Source: Rhodopirellula baltica (GTDB lineage Bacteria > Planctomycetota > Planctomycetia > Pirellulales > Pirellulaceae). Taken from it: DNA of 64,000 nt. The notes beneath the pieces are model-generated. The model searched no databases. It was not told the DNA's origin and saw nothing but the letters and a program-made list of their open reading frames with translations. Location: NCBI GenBank assembly GCA_002901265.1, contig PPHI01000001.1, positions 310,001 through 374,000 on the forward strand, written 5' to 3'. Position 1 is the stretch's first letter. Every line of letters starts with the position of its first letter. The position numbers and the translations under genes were made by a program. Positions 36,996-47,095 of this stretch are shown here, in pieces.

Positions 36996-37652
36996 TTACT
37001 CGGCCGCCGCAGCGGCTTCGCTCGCGTCGCCGGTTGGCTCTTCGGTCGACTCTGCCGCAGGTTCTTCAGCTGGCTCAGCCGAATCAGTTGGCTCAGCGGC
37101 TGGTTCCTCAGTCGACTCGGCAGCGGGTTCCGTTGCAGGTTCTTCAGCTGGTTCCGCCGGAGTCAATTCGGCCGAAGGGGTTTCGCCGGTTGATTCTTCG
37201 GACGACGCAGATGCATCACCGAACATCTCCGAGTCGAGGCCTTCCAGCCCCATGCCGCTCAAGCCGCCGGCGGTGTTTTCGGCATCTGGTGAAACCAAGC
37301 TCGGTGTCGTGTCCAGGTCCAATTCGTCGTCAGCGACGGCGATTGGCGGGACGCCGAGTGTGTACATCGCAATTGCACAGACCAAACCCCAGATGATCGC
37401 CGAAACCGCGGTGATCACGGTGAAGGTGTCGCCAGCTTTGCTGCCGAACGCACTTTGGCCACCAGGACCGCCCAGCGCGCCTGCCAGTCCGCCGCCTTTG
37501 CCACGCTGCACCAAAACCAGCAGGATCAAAAAGACAGACAGGATGAACATCACCCAGCCGAGCGCGGCGCTACCGAGCGAAGCTAGCGGAAGCGAAACGA
37601 ACGACAGCGATTCGAGCGAAGTCGAGACGGCACAATGAATTGAGTCAGCCAT
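36996..37652 (-). CDS. secG: SecG preprotein translocase subunit with an acidic repeat tail
   Basis: The first 95 residues are SecG-like. A first helix is [19 protein letters not shown]. The cytoplasmic loop [19 protein letters not shown] carries the family Gly-rich motif. The second helix is [19 protein letters not shown]. Ordinary SecG is 70-110 residues; here it is 218. The C-terminal 110 residues are an acidic, low-complexity tail of Glu, Ala, Pro, Ser and Thr with repeated units such as EPAEEPA and ESTEEPA. SecG assists SecYE in protein export. The tail would be on the far side of the membrane, or cytoplasmic, depending on topology. It lies upstream of yicC in the same direction. Confidence 0.88.
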   Translation of the reverse strand: MADSIHCAVSTSLESLSFVSLPLASLGSAALGWVMFILSVFLILLVLVQRGKGGGLAGALGGPGGQSAFGSKAGDTFTVITAVSAIIWGLVCAIAMYTLGVPPIAVADDELDLDTTPSLVSPDAENTAGGLSGMGLEGLDSEMFGDASASSEESTGETPSAELTPAEPAEEPATEPAAESTEEPAAEPTDSAEPAEEPAAESTEEPTGDASEAAAAAE

Positions 37653-37721
37653 TAGAGCTCACAGTCCGTTTGGGTTTGTTTTGTATTTGCGATTGGAAAT
37701 ACCGAGTTGTCGATCCTTCGA

Positions 37722-38477
37722 TCAACCGGCTTTGATGATGCCGACGAAATCGTCGACTTTCAGGCTGGCGCCACCGACAAGTGCGCCGTCAATGTTGGGT
37801 TGTCCGAGCAATTCTTCGGCGTTGCCAGGTTTGACACTGCCGCCGTACTGGATACGCATTTGGGAAGCGACTTCTGGGGTGAACAGTTCGCCCAGCAGGT
37901 TGCGAATGAACGCGTGAACGTCTTCGGCTTGTTCTGGGGTGGCGGTTTTGCCGGTGCCGATCGCCCAAACGGGCTCGTAAGCGATGACAACGCCGGTCGC
38001 ACGCGATTCGTCCAGGCCTTCCAGTGATCCGCGAAGTTGCGTTCCGACAACGTCTTCGGTTTTGCCCGCTTCGCGGTCTTCCAATGTTTCACCGACGCAA
38101 ACGATCGGGACCAAGTTGCCCGCCAATGCCGCAGCCAGTTTTTCGCTGACCTGTTTGTCGGTTTCGCCCATCAGTGCACGGCGTTCGCTGTGCCCCAGGA
38201 TGACGTAGCGGCAACCGCAATCGCTCAGCATCGCGGCGTTGACTTCGCCGGTGTAAGCGCCGTCACCGGCTGGGTACAGATTTTGTGCTCCCAGGCCGAC
38301 AGCGGATCCGGCCAACACGTCCGACACCAAGTGCAGGTAAACCGAAGGCGGGCAAACAGCGACTTCGACACTGGGGTTTTCGCCGACCGCTTCCGAAACG
38401 CCTTTGGCAAGCGCTGCGGCGGTGTCAGCACGCATGTTCATTTTCCAGTTTCCGGCGATGATGGTTCGGCGGCTCAT
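37722..38477 (-). CDS. tpiA: Triosephosphate isomerase
   Basis: The 251-residue enzyme has the usual start [15 protein letters not shown] with the active-site Asn and Lys. The catalytic His is in [13 protein letters not shown]. The catalytic Glu is in [13 protein letters not shown]. The phosphate-binding loop is [16 protein letters not shown], followed by [12 protein letters not shown]. It interconverts dihydroxyacetone phosphate and glyceraldehyde 3-phosphate. The ATG overlaps the stop of the DAHP synthase gene by four bases (ATGA), so the two are co-translated. It lies 70 bases upstream of secG. Confidence 0.97.
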   Translation of the reverse strand: MSRRTIIAGNWKMNMRADTAAALAKGVSEAVGENPSVEVAVCPPSVYLHLVSDVLAGSAVGLGAQNLYPAGDGAYTGEVNAAMLSDCGCRYVILGHSERRALMGETDKQVSEKLAAALAGNLVPIVCVGETLEDREAGKTEDVVGTQLRGSLEGLDESRATGVVIAYEPVWAIGTGKTATPEQAEDVHAFIRNLLGELFTPEVASQMRIQYGGSVKPGNAEELLGQPNIDGALVGGASLKVDDFVGIIKAG

Positions 38478-39511
38478 GCGGTCGTCTCCGGCAGAGGTGA
38501 TACGGTTTTTCCAAGTAGTTCAGCTAGTTTCTTCATTTGTTGCGCGAGCTCGTCGTATTGCTCGGGCAACAGGGCCTGTGGCCCATCGCTCTTGGCGACT
38601 TCGGGGCAATCGTGAACTTCGATGTGCACCCCGTCCGCGCCAGCGGCCAGACCTGCCAATGCACAGGCAGGAATCAATTCAGGTTTTCCAGTCGCGTGTG
38701 ACGGGTCAACGATGATCGGCAAGTGACTCAGTTGCTGGACCAATGGAACGGCAGCAACGTCGTACAGGTTGCGGGTCGCGGGATCGAAGCCTTTGATGCC
38801 ACGTTCGCACAAGATGACGTTCGGGTTTCCTTGCGAAAGGATGTACTCCGCACACATCAGTAAGTCAGCGACGGTCGCGGCCATGCCGCGTTTCAGCAAC
38901 ACCGGACGCTGCGAAGCACCCACTTCGTTTAGCAACGCGAAGTTTTGCATGTTGCGGGCGCCGATTTGCAACAGGTCGGCGTACTCGGCAACCAACGGAA
39001 CCAAACGCGGGTCGGTGACTTCGGTGACGACGGGCAAGCCATGGGCGGCACCGACATCACGCAATCGACGTAGCCCCTCTTCGCCCAGCCCTTGAAATGC
39101 GTAGGGGCTGGTCCGCGGTTTGAACGCACCACCGCGAAGGATGTTCGCGCCCGAAGCGGCGATCGCTTCGGCAATACGGTGCATGCGGTCTTCTTCTTCG
39201 ACGCTGCACGGCCCGGCGATCAGGCCGACATGGCCTCCGCCGATTTTGACACCGCTGACATCGACGACGCTGGATTCCGGATGAGCTTCGCGGGAGGCGA
39301 GCTTGTACGGTGGCAGAACCGGTACGACTTTGGCCACGCCGGGGATCGCGCGGATTGATTCGACCACGATTTCTGATTCATCGCCAATGATTCCGACGAT
39401 GGTGCGGAACGTGCCGCGGCTGAGGTGGGCTTTCAGGCCGAGCGCTTCGACACGTTGAATGACGTGGTCGATTTGTTGCTCGGTCGCACCGCCCTTGAGG
39501 ATCAAAATCAC
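38474..39511 (-). CDS. aroF: 3-deoxy-7-phosphoheptulonate synthase (DAHP synthase, AroF type I-beta)
   Basis: The 345-residue protein has an N-terminal ACT-like regulatory extension ([20 protein letters not shown], residues 1-70). The KDO8P/DAHP synthase barrel follows: [52 protein letters not shown] and [13 protein letters not shown]. The I-beta enzymes catalyse the first step of aromatic biosynthesis from PEP and erythrose 4-phosphate. Its stop overlaps the ATG of tpiA. It is the first gene of the housekeeping run; upstream lies an empty stretch. Confidence 0.94.
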   Translation of the reverse strand: MILILKGGATEQQIDHVIQRVEALGLKAHLSRGTFRTIVGIIGDESEIVVESIRAIPGVAKVVPVLPPYKLASREAHPESSVVDVSGVKIGGGHVGLIAGPCSVEEEDRMHRIAEAIAASGANILRGGAFKPRTSPYAFQGLGEEGLRRLRDVGAAHGLPVVTEVTDPRLVPLVAEYADLLQIGARNMQNFALLNEVGASQRPVLLKRGMAATVADLLMCAEYILSQGNPNVILCERGIKGFDPATRNLYDVAAVPLVQQLSHLPIIVDPSHATGKPELIPACALAGLAAGADGVHIEVHDCPEVAKSDGPQALLPEQYDELAQQMKKLAELLGKTVSPLPETTA

Positions 39512-39967
39512 GGTGGTTCAGAGGGGATTATTGGTTACAGAAGTGGGGCGGGAACTCGATCGAGCCACAGAGTTTAGCTAGCTGGTGCCGTTGTCGTCGA
39601 GGGCAAACAGCGATTGTTGAGCCTCGTCGAGCCCCAAGAAGCCAACGTTTTGGCTGCTATCGAGCCGATCACAGGCCTTTCCCCACCCGAACTCGGCCAG
39701 ATTTCCCCATTAGCCCCAAATTTACAGCCGCTCCGCCCCTCGATGAATGTCGCGTGAATCTCAGTCCCCGGTCTCACCACGCCGATCGATTTGTCCCCCG
39801 ATTCGGCTCCGATCCTAAACCGAGGGTTGCCCCGACCCGCTAAACTGATTGTGTCGCGGCCATGGCAACCCACCCGGGCCCGACCGAACGGCGGATATTG
39901 CTAGCTTTTCTGCGAGCTTCTCTTCTGAAAATCGCACCCCTACACGACGTTACAGCCGGATGACTTT
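39512..39967. other. Intergenic stretch between divergent transcription units
   Basis: The 456 bases separate aroF (minus) and the ABC-2 operon (plus). A frame at 39574-39873 on the minus strand has no family features and I do not consider it a gene. The region should hold both promoters; I see no clear promoter, riboswitch or hairpin with a T-run. Confidence 0.5.
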
Positions 39968-40465
39968 ATGGACCCGCCGCAATTTTCAGGGCGTCAATCC
40001 ACAGCCGAGGCGGTGCTGCCGAGCCGCTTGTTACCACGGATTTCGTTTCGATCGCTGTTCGCCCTCACCACGGTGTGTGCCGTTGTCACTGCCGTCGTCT
40101 CCGCCGCCGGGCACGGGGGGGCCTACGCGACTGCCGGGGCGATCGCGATCGCGTTTGTCTTCGGCTGCTTCGCGATCTTTGCCTTGTGTTTCTTGTTGAG
40201 CTGGTCGGTGGCGATGTTTCCGCGGGCGATTGGGGCGGCATTGATGGTCGTGGGCGTGCATTTGGCTTTCACTCGCTTTGTCGGAGTGACGCTTCGTGAC
40301 TGGGCGTTTCTGCAATCGACGGCAGTGATCGTCTGTTTTGAACTGCTGGGGCTGTACCTGGTGGTTTTCCCGACGGGACGTGAGCGGCCTGATGATGCCA
40401 ACAGCCCATTCGCCGACGGCCAACTTCCGCCACAGATCTTCGCCCCCCGCGACCCAACGGAATGA
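39968..40465 (+). CDS. Small membrane protein heading an ABC-2 export operon
   Basis: The 165-residue protein has four hydrophobic segments (SLFALTTVCAVVTAVVSAA, TAGAIAIAFVFGCFAIFAL, AIGAALMVVGVHLAF and STAVIVCFELLGLYLVVF) and a polar C-terminal tail. I do not recognise a family. Its TGA is entered by the ATGA start of the next gene, so it is translationally coupled to the accessory protein, the ATPase and the permease. Confidence 0.7.
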   Translation: MDPPQFSGRQSTAEAVLPSRLLPRISFRSLFALTTVCAVVTAVVSAAGHGGAYATAGAIAIAFVFGCFAIFALCFLLSWSVAMFPRAIGAALMVVGVHLAFTRFVGVTLRDWAFLQSTAVIVCFELLGLYLVVFPTGRERPDDANSPFADGQLPPQIFAPRDPTE

Positions 40466-42831
40466 CCCGCATGCCTCGACTGTCTTTTCCCGCATTTCCT
40501 CTTTGCGCGGTCGCTGCGTTTTTGGTCGCGAGCAGCCTTCTTGGCGAAAGCACCCCAGTGTTTTCACAGGTGGCGTTCCAGAATATGTCTCTCTCGTTGC
40601 CACCACCCGACAACAGCGGAAAAACGACCCCGTCGGCCGGATTGGTCGCATCGATCGATTTGACCAATTTGCATTTCGTTGGCAGCGTCGGCGTGAACGC
40701 CCGCATCGATTCCACCATGGGGCCGCTTTCGCGACAGCGCAAACTGGCAATTCGTTTGACGCCAATCGGCACCCATCTTCCTGCGAACAATGCCAGCACG
40801 GTTTTGTTGCCGGCGACATTCGAGCAAGGACAATCACGTGTCGAATTGAACGACGTGTTTTCGAAATGGACGATCGGTGAAACCTACAAGATCGAACTGC
40901 TCGAAGACGGCGAACCGTTGCCAAATTACAACGCCCTGATTGGTCAGTCGCTTAGCGAGCAAGTGATGACTCGAATTGATGTCGCGATGCCGAACGAGGT
41001 CATGCTGAACGTCGGTTTGATCGGGGTTGAACAGAAAACGAATGACGCACCAAGCGATGCCAGCTACTTTTCTGTTTACAGCCGGATTGCCTTTCAGCAG
41101 TTCGATCCACGGATGCTGCCGACGGATTGGCGTTTGTATGAGCAGCTCGATTGTTTGGTGATTGACGAACAATCGTTGCTCAATATGCCAACCGTTCCAA
41201 AAGTCGATGCGAGTCATTGGCAAGCGGTAATCGAGGCGATCCGCTTTTGGACAATGCAAGGCGGGGTTTTGATTTGTGTTCCGACCTCGGAACCGCTAAC
41301 CGGCCATCAAGCGTTGCTCGACAAAGTCATCGAGAAATTGCGGCTGAAACCGCACGAAAGTCTCGTCGACCGAGAGTCGTTGTTGGCAAGTAATCGGCAG
41401 CTACTCGATGGCTCGCGGCAAGTGCTTGACTTTGCCGAGCAATGGGCCGATCAAGTCTCCACCCCTCCGGCCAATTTGGGTGCCGGAACTCCTCCGCAAC
41501 CACCGATGCAGGCGCAATTGCAGCGAGGCCAGTGGATTCCAACACACCTGCTGTCGACCAACGCCGAAGACATTCAAGCCCTGAGGACTTGGATTGACGA
41601 TTCTCGCGAGTCAATCGACCGTGCACAGCAAGCTTGGGACGCCGCCATCGTTCGTCCGGCGTCAATGGGTTCGCTGATGGTTCTCGATCGTGATGCCTTT
41701 GTCAGTTCCATGACCGTGCAGCCGCTTGAATCCCAATTTGCACAGCAAGTGGCCCCGATGCTGCGGCGTGGCGTCGATCCGATCTTGGGTGACAATCGGC
41801 ATCAACGCTGGTTGATACCCGGTGTCGCGCAGCCACCCGTTTATACCTTTATGGGGATCCTCACGCTGTTTGTGATCTTGGTCGGCCCGATCGCTTACCG
41901 CTGGTCAACCCGAAGTCACCGTTCGCATTTGATGTTTGTGATCGCGCCGCTGCTTGCGCTCTTCACGACGTTGGCAATGTTTTCCTACAGCATCGTTGCC
42001 GACGGTTTTGGAACTCTAGTCCGCGTGCGGCAATTGACTTGGATCGATGGTGCGAGCGGAGATGCCAGCGAACGCAGTCGTGCGACACTGTTCGCCGGGA
42101 TCAGTCCGAACGCAGGGAGCAGCTTTGACACCGAAGCCGAGGTCATGCTGTATCCAAATAACGATATCGCGTGGCGAAACATCCCCAGCCGCATTACGGA
42201 TATTCGCAAGCAGGTGACCATCGACAATGAATCACAACATTTTTCGTCATCGTTTTTGCCCTCGCGAACACAAACGCAATTCGTGACGCATCGGGTCCGA
42301 GAACAGATCGGCAAAATCCAAATCGGAGAACTGCGAACATTCAGTTCCAGCAACACCGCGGCCAATCAGAGCACACTGACCGTGACAAGCAGCTTGCCGT
42401 TCGACGTCACCGATCTCGTGATCCGAACGGAGGACGGGCGATACTTTGGCGCCGCCCGCTTGCCTGCGGGTGAGACGGTTGAGGCGACTTGGTTGGCAGA
42501 AGTTCGTGACTCGTCCAAACGTCTAGGAAAACTCTACACCGATCATCGTCCGATCGGGGCGGTGACGACGCAAAGCGGCAGATCCGCACAAGTCAGACGT
42601 GACCCTGAAATCAAAGATCTGCTCGCGCAATTCGGTCGGATGACTTCGCCAGGCTACTCGCAAACACTGGATGGGTTGTTGGAGATTTGGCTGAATCAAT
42701 TCTTGTTCGTCAAAGGCGATCTGCCCAATGGGACCTTTGTTGGGCTGTCAACGATCACCGATGATGTCATCCCCGTGAGCGATGCTGAAGCGGTCGATAG
42801 CGTGCGATATGTGATGGGGACCTTGCCATGA
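40462..42831 (+). CDS. Large membrane-anchored accessory protein of an ABC-2 exporter
   Basis: The 789-residue protein has a signal peptide (PLCAVAAFLVASSLLG). An extracytoplasmic half of about 450 residues contains a hydrolase-like or Rossmann-like segment (EQLDCLVIDEQSLLNMPTV). Two membrane helices stand near 455-520 (FMGILTLFVILVGPIAYRW and LLALFTTLAMFSYSIVAD). A second large domain follows. The layout loosely recalls auxiliary subunits of gliding- or export-type ABC systems; I cannot name the family. Both ends overlap the neighbours by ATGA, so this is a core part of the exporter operon. Confidence 0.75.
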   Translation: MTRMPRLSFPAFPLCAVAAFLVASSLLGESTPVFSQVAFQNMSLSLPPPDNSGKTTPSAGLVASIDLTNLHFVGSVGVNARIDSTMGPLSRQRKLAIRLTPIGTHLPANNASTVLLPATFEQGQSRVELNDVFSKWTIGETYKIELLEDGEPLPNYNALIGQSLSEQVMTRIDVAMPNEVMLNVGLIGVEQKTNDAPSDASYFSVYSRIAFQQFDPRMLPTDWRLYEQLDCLVIDEQSLLNMPTVPKVDASHWQAVIEAIRFWTMQGGVLICVPTSEPLTGHQALLDKVIEKLRLKPHESLVDRESLLASNRQLLDGSRQVLDFAEQWADQVSTPPANLGAGTPPQPPMQAQLQRGQWIPTHLLSTNAEDIQALRTWIDDSRESIDRAQQAWDAAIVRPASMGSLMVLDRDAFVSSMTVQPLESQFAQQVAPMLRRGVDPILGDNRHQRWLIPGVAQPPVYTFMGILTLFVILVGPIAYRWSTRSHRSHLMFVIAPLLALFTTLAMFSYSIVADGFGTLVRVRQLTWIDGASGDASERSRATLFAGISPNAGSSFDTEAEVMLYPNNDIAWRNIPSRITDIRKQVTIDNESQHFSSSFLPSRTQTQFVTHRVREQIGKIQIGELRTFSSSNTAANQSTLTVTSSLPFDVTDLVIRTEDGRYFGAARLPAGETVEATWLAEVRDSSKRLGKLYTDHRPIGAVTTQSGRSAQVRRDPEIKDLLAQFGRMTSPGYSQTLDGLLEIWLNQFLFVKGDLPNGTFVGLSTITDDVIPVSDAEAVDSVRYVMGTLP

Positions 42832-43886
42832 ACGATCTCAACCCGACAACAGAGCACGCCAGTGTGACGCAGGAAAACGACGAAGCGAAGAATGCCAGCT
42901 TAGCGGTAAACGTCAGCTCCGTGCCGCAGGTTCATACCGAGAGTTCGCCCACAATCGAGCTGCGCCGACTACACCGCTTCTTTGGCAAAACCAAAGCGGT
43001 CAACGACATCACGTTCAGCGTCGGTCGTGGGCAAGTGTTTGGGTACATCGGCCCCAATGGCGCCGGCAAAACAACGTCCATGCGAATCCTCGCGACCCTG
43101 GATTTGCCAAGCTACGGCGATGCCTTCGTGGACGGGTTCTCTGTTGTCAATGATCCCGAACTGGTTCGCAAACGGTTGGGCTTTATGCCCGATTCCTTTG
43201 GTACTTATCGCGACGTGAACTGCCGCGAGTACCTCGACTTCTTCGCGCGGGCGTATGGCTTGGTCGGCCGTGAACGCAACGAGCGATTGAAGTGGGTGAT
43301 CGGATTCACCGGCACCGAAAAAATGACTGACAAGCCAATCCGCGGGCTTAGTAAAGGCATGAAGCAGCGATTGTGTCTCGGCCGCGCATTGATCCACGAC
43401 CCTGCCGTGTTGATCCTCGATGAACCCGCCGCGGGGCTCGACCCGCGCGCGCGAATTGAACTTCGCCGGATGATTCGAGAGCTCGCCGACCGTGGCAAAA
43501 CGATTCTAATCAGCAGTCACATCCTGACCGAGCTTGCCGAGATGTGTGATGCCGTTGGAATCATCGAACAAGGCCAACTGCTCGCGACAGGCCACGTCGA
43601 TGACATCCAAAAAGAAATGCAAAACGAGGTCGAATTGACACTTCGTGTCCTCAATCGGCAAGACGAAGTCGCCGCTGCGCTGCAGCAAGTTGCATCGACC
43701 GTTCGCGTTGACTCGGTGATCTTGGACGGGCAACTCGTTCGCTTCGCGTTCAGTGGCGACATGGCCGATCAGGCCGCGATTGTCACCGGATTGGTCGGCG
43801 CCGGTTTCCAAATCGCCGAGGTGTCGGCACGTAAGAAAAGTCTGGAAGACGTCTTCCTTCAAGTGACCGAGGGGTTGGTGCAATGA
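42828..43886 (+). CDS. ABC-2 type exporter ATP-binding protein
   Basis: The 352-residue protein has an unusual polar N-terminal extension of about 45 residues before the ATPase core. Walker A is GPNGAGKTTSMR, the signature GLSKGMKQRLCLGRAL, Walker B VLILDEPAAGLDPRAR, and the switch His ISSHILTEL. The C-terminal 100 residues form the regulatory extension seen in ABC-2 ATPases (for example LTLRVLNRQDEVAAAL). It powers the permease that follows, with which it overlaps by ATGA. Confidence 0.94.
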   Translation: MNDLNPTTEHASVTQENDEAKNASLAVNVSSVPQVHTESSPTIELRRLHRFFGKTKAVNDITFSVGRGQVFGYIGPNGAGKTTSMRILATLDLPSYGDAFVDGFSVVNDPELVRKRLGFMPDSFGTYRDVNCREYLDFFARAYGLVGRERNERLKWVIGFTGTEKMTDKPIRGLSKGMKQRLCLGRALIHDPAVLILDEPAAGLDPRARIELRRMIRELADRGKTILISSHILTELAEMCDAVGIIEQGQLLATGHVDDIQKEMQNEVELTLRVLNRQDEVAAALQQVASTVRVDSVILDGQLVRFAFSGDMADQAAIVTGLVGAGFQIAEVSARKKSLEDVFLQVTEGLVQ

Positions 43887-45481
43887 GTTTGGCTGTGGAA
43901 CAACCCGGCGCGGTAGCGGAGTCTCATCGGTTTTCCAATTGGCTCGACGCCTTGGACGCGCGCTGCGAACGCTTCGGCGATGCGGTCAATCCGATTCTGG
44001 TGAAAGAAACTCGCCAGTCGCTCAAGAGCCGACAATTTGTGGCGACGTTTTCGTTGATCCTGTTCGCTGCCCTGGCATGGACCATTGCCGGCAGCTTGTC
44101 GATGATGCCGCAGATCTACACTTCGCCGTCTGCACCTCGCATGATGATTGGCTACTACGCGGTGCTTGCCTTGCCGATGATGCTGGTCGTCCCACTTGCC
44201 GCCTATCGGTCCTTGGAAAGCGAGATTGATGACGGAACGCTGGAGCTTCTGTCGATCACAACGCTTTCGCCATGGCAAATCGTGCTGGGCAAACTTGCTA
44301 GCGCCACGCTGCAGATGCTGCTGTACTTCGTCACGCTATTTCCCTGCTTGGCATATGCGTACTCGTTGCGCGGCGTCGACCTGCCGACGACGTTGTTGAT
44401 CATCGGCGCTCTAGCGGTCGCCGGCATGGTTTTGACAGTTATCGGATTGTTCTTTGCCCCCATTGCCAAAGGCCGCGGTGGCCGTGTGATGACAATGCTG
44501 GTGTTGATCCTGATTCTGGTCTTGGGCGAATACGGCGTCAGCGCGTTGGTGATCGGAATGGTCTTCTATGGCAACCCGCTTTCCAGCACCGAAATTCTAT
44601 TCGCAGTGATTTCTACCTGCGCGTTCGCGCTCGTCGCGTCTCACCTGCTGTTGACGGCGACCGCTGCCCAGCTCACCCCGGAAACAGAAAACCGCTCAAC
44701 CGCGATTCGACTGTCGCTTCTCGCGTTTACCTTCGTCACTGTATTGATTAGCGCGACGGCGCTGATACTGCTCAGGCATCGTGGTGTTCCGGTTTACTTG
44801 ATCACTCTGTTTGTGATCGCTTCGATTTGGACTATCTGTGGCGCGATGATGGTCAGCGAACGAGACACGATCACGCCGCGGATCCGTCGCGAACTTCCGC
44901 AAAGTTTCCTTGCCCGCTTGCTACTGACCTGGCTCACACCCGGGCCGGCAACCGGCATGGTGTTTACGGTCTCGGGGATCTTCGTGCTCACGGTGCTGCA
45001 GCAACTTTCCGTTCGTTGGATTGCCACTTCCGGTGCGGCAGCCGGAGTCGCGATCGCGCAGTTGAACAACTACATCTCGACGCCAGGAGTGCTCTACGCT
45101 TCATACGTCGTCGGCTACCTTGTCGTCGTCCGTGCCCTGATGTGGGCGGTGCGGCGTCGGAACAACCCCCGCGTCGAAGTCGGCTTGGCCGCTTTTGTTG
45201 TCGTCGCCATCTTAGCCGCGCTTGTGCCGTATTCGGTGCAACTGCACTACTACGATTACCAGCAGATCAACTATGACCCCGCTTGGCAGTACTCCAACTG
45301 GGCATTCACGCTGTTCACCGCGCTCGATCAAGGCTTGCCGTCGTGGCACGTCCAAAACATCTTGTGTGGTGCGATCTTGTTGTCGTTGATCGCAATCGTT
45401 TCGTCATGGAAAGTCACGCGGCCGCGGACGATCGCGACACCGGAAAACGTCCGCAGGGAATTGAGCCAATCGCGAAGTTAA
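43883..45481 (+). CDS. ABC-2 type exporter permease
   Basis: The 532-residue protein has about twelve predicted membrane segments in two halves. Typical features are the N-terminal amphipathic helix with NPILVKETRQSLKSRQFV, then FSLILFAALAWTIAG, and the motif SLESEIDDGTLELLSITTLSPWQ that follows helix 2 in ABC-2 permeases. The second half contains more helices (LLGVL-type segments near 275-500). It is larger than common ABC-2 permeases (about 250-300 residues). The substrate is unknown. It ends 43 bases before the convergent MazG-like gene. Confidence 0.88.
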   Translation: MSLAVEQPGAVAESHRFSNWLDALDARCERFGDAVNPILVKETRQSLKSRQFVATFSLILFAALAWTIAGSLSMMPQIYTSPSAPRMMIGYYAVLALPMMLVVPLAAYRSLESEIDDGTLELLSITTLSPWQIVLGKLASATLQMLLYFVTLFPCLAYAYSLRGVDLPTTLLIIGALAVAGMVLTVIGLFFAPIAKGRGGRVMTMLVLILILVLGEYGVSALVIGMVFYGNPLSSTEILFAVISTCAFALVASHLLLTATAAQLTPETENRSTAIRLSLLAFTFVTVLISATALILLRHRGVPVYLITLFVIASIWTICGAMMVSERDTITPRIRRELPQSFLARLLLTWLTPGPATGMVFTVSGIFVLTVLQQLSVRWIATSGAAAGVAIAQLNNYISTPGVLYASYVVGYLVVVRALMWAVRRRNNPRVEVGLAAFVVVAILAALVPYSVQLHYYDYQQINYDPAWQYSNWAFTLFTALDQGLPSWHVQNILCGAILLSLIAIVSSWKVTRPRTIATPENVRRELSQSRS

Positions 45482-45524
45482 TGAGTCAGTGGCGATCGAA
45501 GTCTCGTCACGAAAGACGCACGCG

Positions 45525-45905
45525 TCACCGCGGTGCCGGGTACTTTTCCGCGTTGCGGATCATCTTCGCTTCCAACGCGGTGGTCAGGTCGATGTCCATC
45601 GTGTTGGCGATCGATAGTAAGTAGCTCAAGCAATCGACCAGTTCTTCGCCGACGTCATGCTTGCGCTGTGGATCATCTTTCACAACAGACGCTTCTTCCA
45701 GCGTCAGCCACTGGAAGTGCTCCATCAGTTCCCCGACTTCGATAGCCAACGACATCGTTAGGTTCTTGGGGTTGTGGAACGAATGCCAGTTTCGCTCGGC
45801 AACAAATCGCTCGACGATGTCACGCAAGTGTTGAACACTTGCGGTCGTATCGTTCAGCGGATTGTTGGGCGATGACTTGTCCGAGGACGCACTCGATTTA
45901 TTCAT
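45525..45905 (-). CDS. MazG-like nucleotide pyrophosphohydrolase
   Basis: From the ATG at 45905 the protein is 126 residues. It contains the MazG/RS21-C6 helical core: FHNPKNLTMSLAIEVGELME and HFQWLTLEE with metal-binding Glu residues, then DVGEELVDCLSYLLSIANTM. Such all-alpha enzymes hydrolyse nucleoside triphosphates such as dCTP to the monophosphate and protect the nucleotide pool. Residues 1-20 are a low-complexity Ser/Asn leader. Start and preceding gene stop overlap by one base (TGATG), so it is coupled to the glycosyltransferase. Confidence 0.9.
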   Translation of the reverse strand: MNKSSASSDKSSPNNPLNDTTASVQHLRDIVERFVAERNWHSFHNPKNLTMSLAIEVGELMEHFQWLTLEEASVVKDDPQRKHDVGEELVDCLSYLLSIANTMDIDLTTALEAKMIRNAEKYPAPR

Positions 45906-47035
45906 CAAGCCGCTACCAGCATTTGGCGTTCGCCTTCGATCTTGTCGATCGCATCGCATACGTCGGAGACTTCGATCGCTCGCATCGCCGCGTTGCTCGC
46001 ATTGCGTCGCTGACGTGAATTGCCAGTTTCGAATGCTTTTTGGATCGCTGTTTGACCGTATGGCCCGCTGTCACCCGGCTGGGTCGCGCCATACAGTCCG
46101 ATCGTTTGCGTTCCGACAGCAACAGACATGTGCAAGGGGCCGGTGTCGTTGCTGATGAACAGATCAGCCGTTTCGATCATCGCCGCCAAATGTTGCAGGT
46201 CTGTTTCAGGGGCTAGGATCGCGGCACCGCGACTGGTGGAAACGATGTCGGTCGCCATCGCACGGTCGAGTGATGTTCCCCAGACTGCTATGGAGCGATA
46301 GCCATAGCGTTCGTGGAGGTACCGAGCGGTTTCGCCAAAGCGTTCGGGCAACCAGCGTTTGCTGTGCCACGTCGCGCCCGGATTCAAGATCGCAATTTTT
46401 GCTGCGGAAAGGGTCGAGCGATAACGCCGTGCCCAGGCCCGTGCGGGATCTGCGACGGGCAGGTCCCAGCGAATGGCGGGCGAGTTGATTCCGAGTGGGA
46501 TCAGCAATTCCAGTGACCGGTCGGTGAGGTGGTGGAATACTGGGTTGATTTGGACGTTGGAAAACCAGCCACTGATTTCTCGAGCGTGTTTGCCGGCGTA
46601 CCCAATGCGGTGCGGTGCTCCCGACAGGTAGCACGCGAGGCTGGACTTGGTCATTCCTTGGCAATCGACCGAGACGTCGACTTGCAACTCGCGAAGCTGT
46701 GTCCGCGCGGCTCGCAAGCGTTTTGGCGACGTGAACCAACCGCGTTCGAGCACAATGACATTGTCAACCGCGCTATGACGCTGGACCATCGGCGATGATT
46801 TTTCTTCGACGACCCATGAGATCGTCGAGTCTGGAAAACGGTCACGCAGCGCGCACGCGACCGGCAGCGTCAGGATCGTATCGCCGATCGCACTCATCCG
46901 ACTAATCAGGAAGTGCGGGCGTGGTTGATCCTGCAACGGGATCGAAGCCAGCGCGGGTTCTGGTGCGCTCGCTTGCTCGTCCTTTCGTTTCCGAAATCCG
47001 GATTTTGGAGTCCTTTCGCCTGCTGACATGTTCAC
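45905..47035 (-). CDS. Glycosyltransferase family 9 (heptosyltransferase-like)
   Basis: The 376-residue protein has a polar N-terminal extension of about 40 residues, then the GT-B fold of GT9: FLISRMSAIGDTILTLPVA at the start and VDVSVDCQGMTKSSLACYL. The nucleotide-sugar region is AKIAILNPGATWHSKRWLP, and FISNDTGPLHMSVAVGTQT is the family C-terminal motif. Heptosyltransferases add heptose to the lipopolysaccharide core at the inner leaflet. This agrees with the lipid A-bearing outer membrane of planctomycetes. It is coupled to the MazG-like gene and precedes it by one base of overlap. Confidence 0.92.
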   Translation of the reverse strand: MNMSAGERTPKSGFRKRKDEQASAPEPALASIPLQDQPRPHFLISRMSAIGDTILTLPVACALRDRFPDSTISWVVEEKSSPMVQRHSAVDNVIVLERGWFTSPKRLRAARTQLRELQVDVSVDCQGMTKSSLACYLSGAPHRIGYAGKHAREISGWFSNVQINPVFHHLTDRSLELLIPLGINSPAIRWDLPVADPARAWARRYRSTLSAAKIAILNPGATWHSKRWLPERFGETARYLHERYGYRSIAVWGTSLDRAMATDIVSTSRGAAILAPETDLQHLAAMIETADLFISNDTGPLHMSVAVGTQTIGLYGATQPGDSGPYGQTAIQKAFETGNSRQRRNASNAAMRAIEVSDVCDAIDKIEGERQMLVAA

Positions 47036-47068
47036 GATCCTTCGTGTTGCTTTTTAATCAAGAAAAGA

Positions 47069-47095
47069 GCAACTACGGCAAAGCTACGTAGTTGC
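47069..47095 (-). terminator. Rho-independent terminator of the csrA-like gene
   Basis: A perfect nine-base stem (GCAACTACG with CGTAGTTGC) has a nine-base loop. On the minus strand TCTTTTCTT follows. It lies about 104 bases after the stop of the CsrA-fusion gene and before the glycosyltransferase start, so the two genes are separate units. Confidence 0.75.

Noticed and set aside
39574-39873. Minus-strand frame of 99 residues between aroF and the ABC-2 operon
   Set aside because: No family pattern, no ribosome binding site, low-complexity end.
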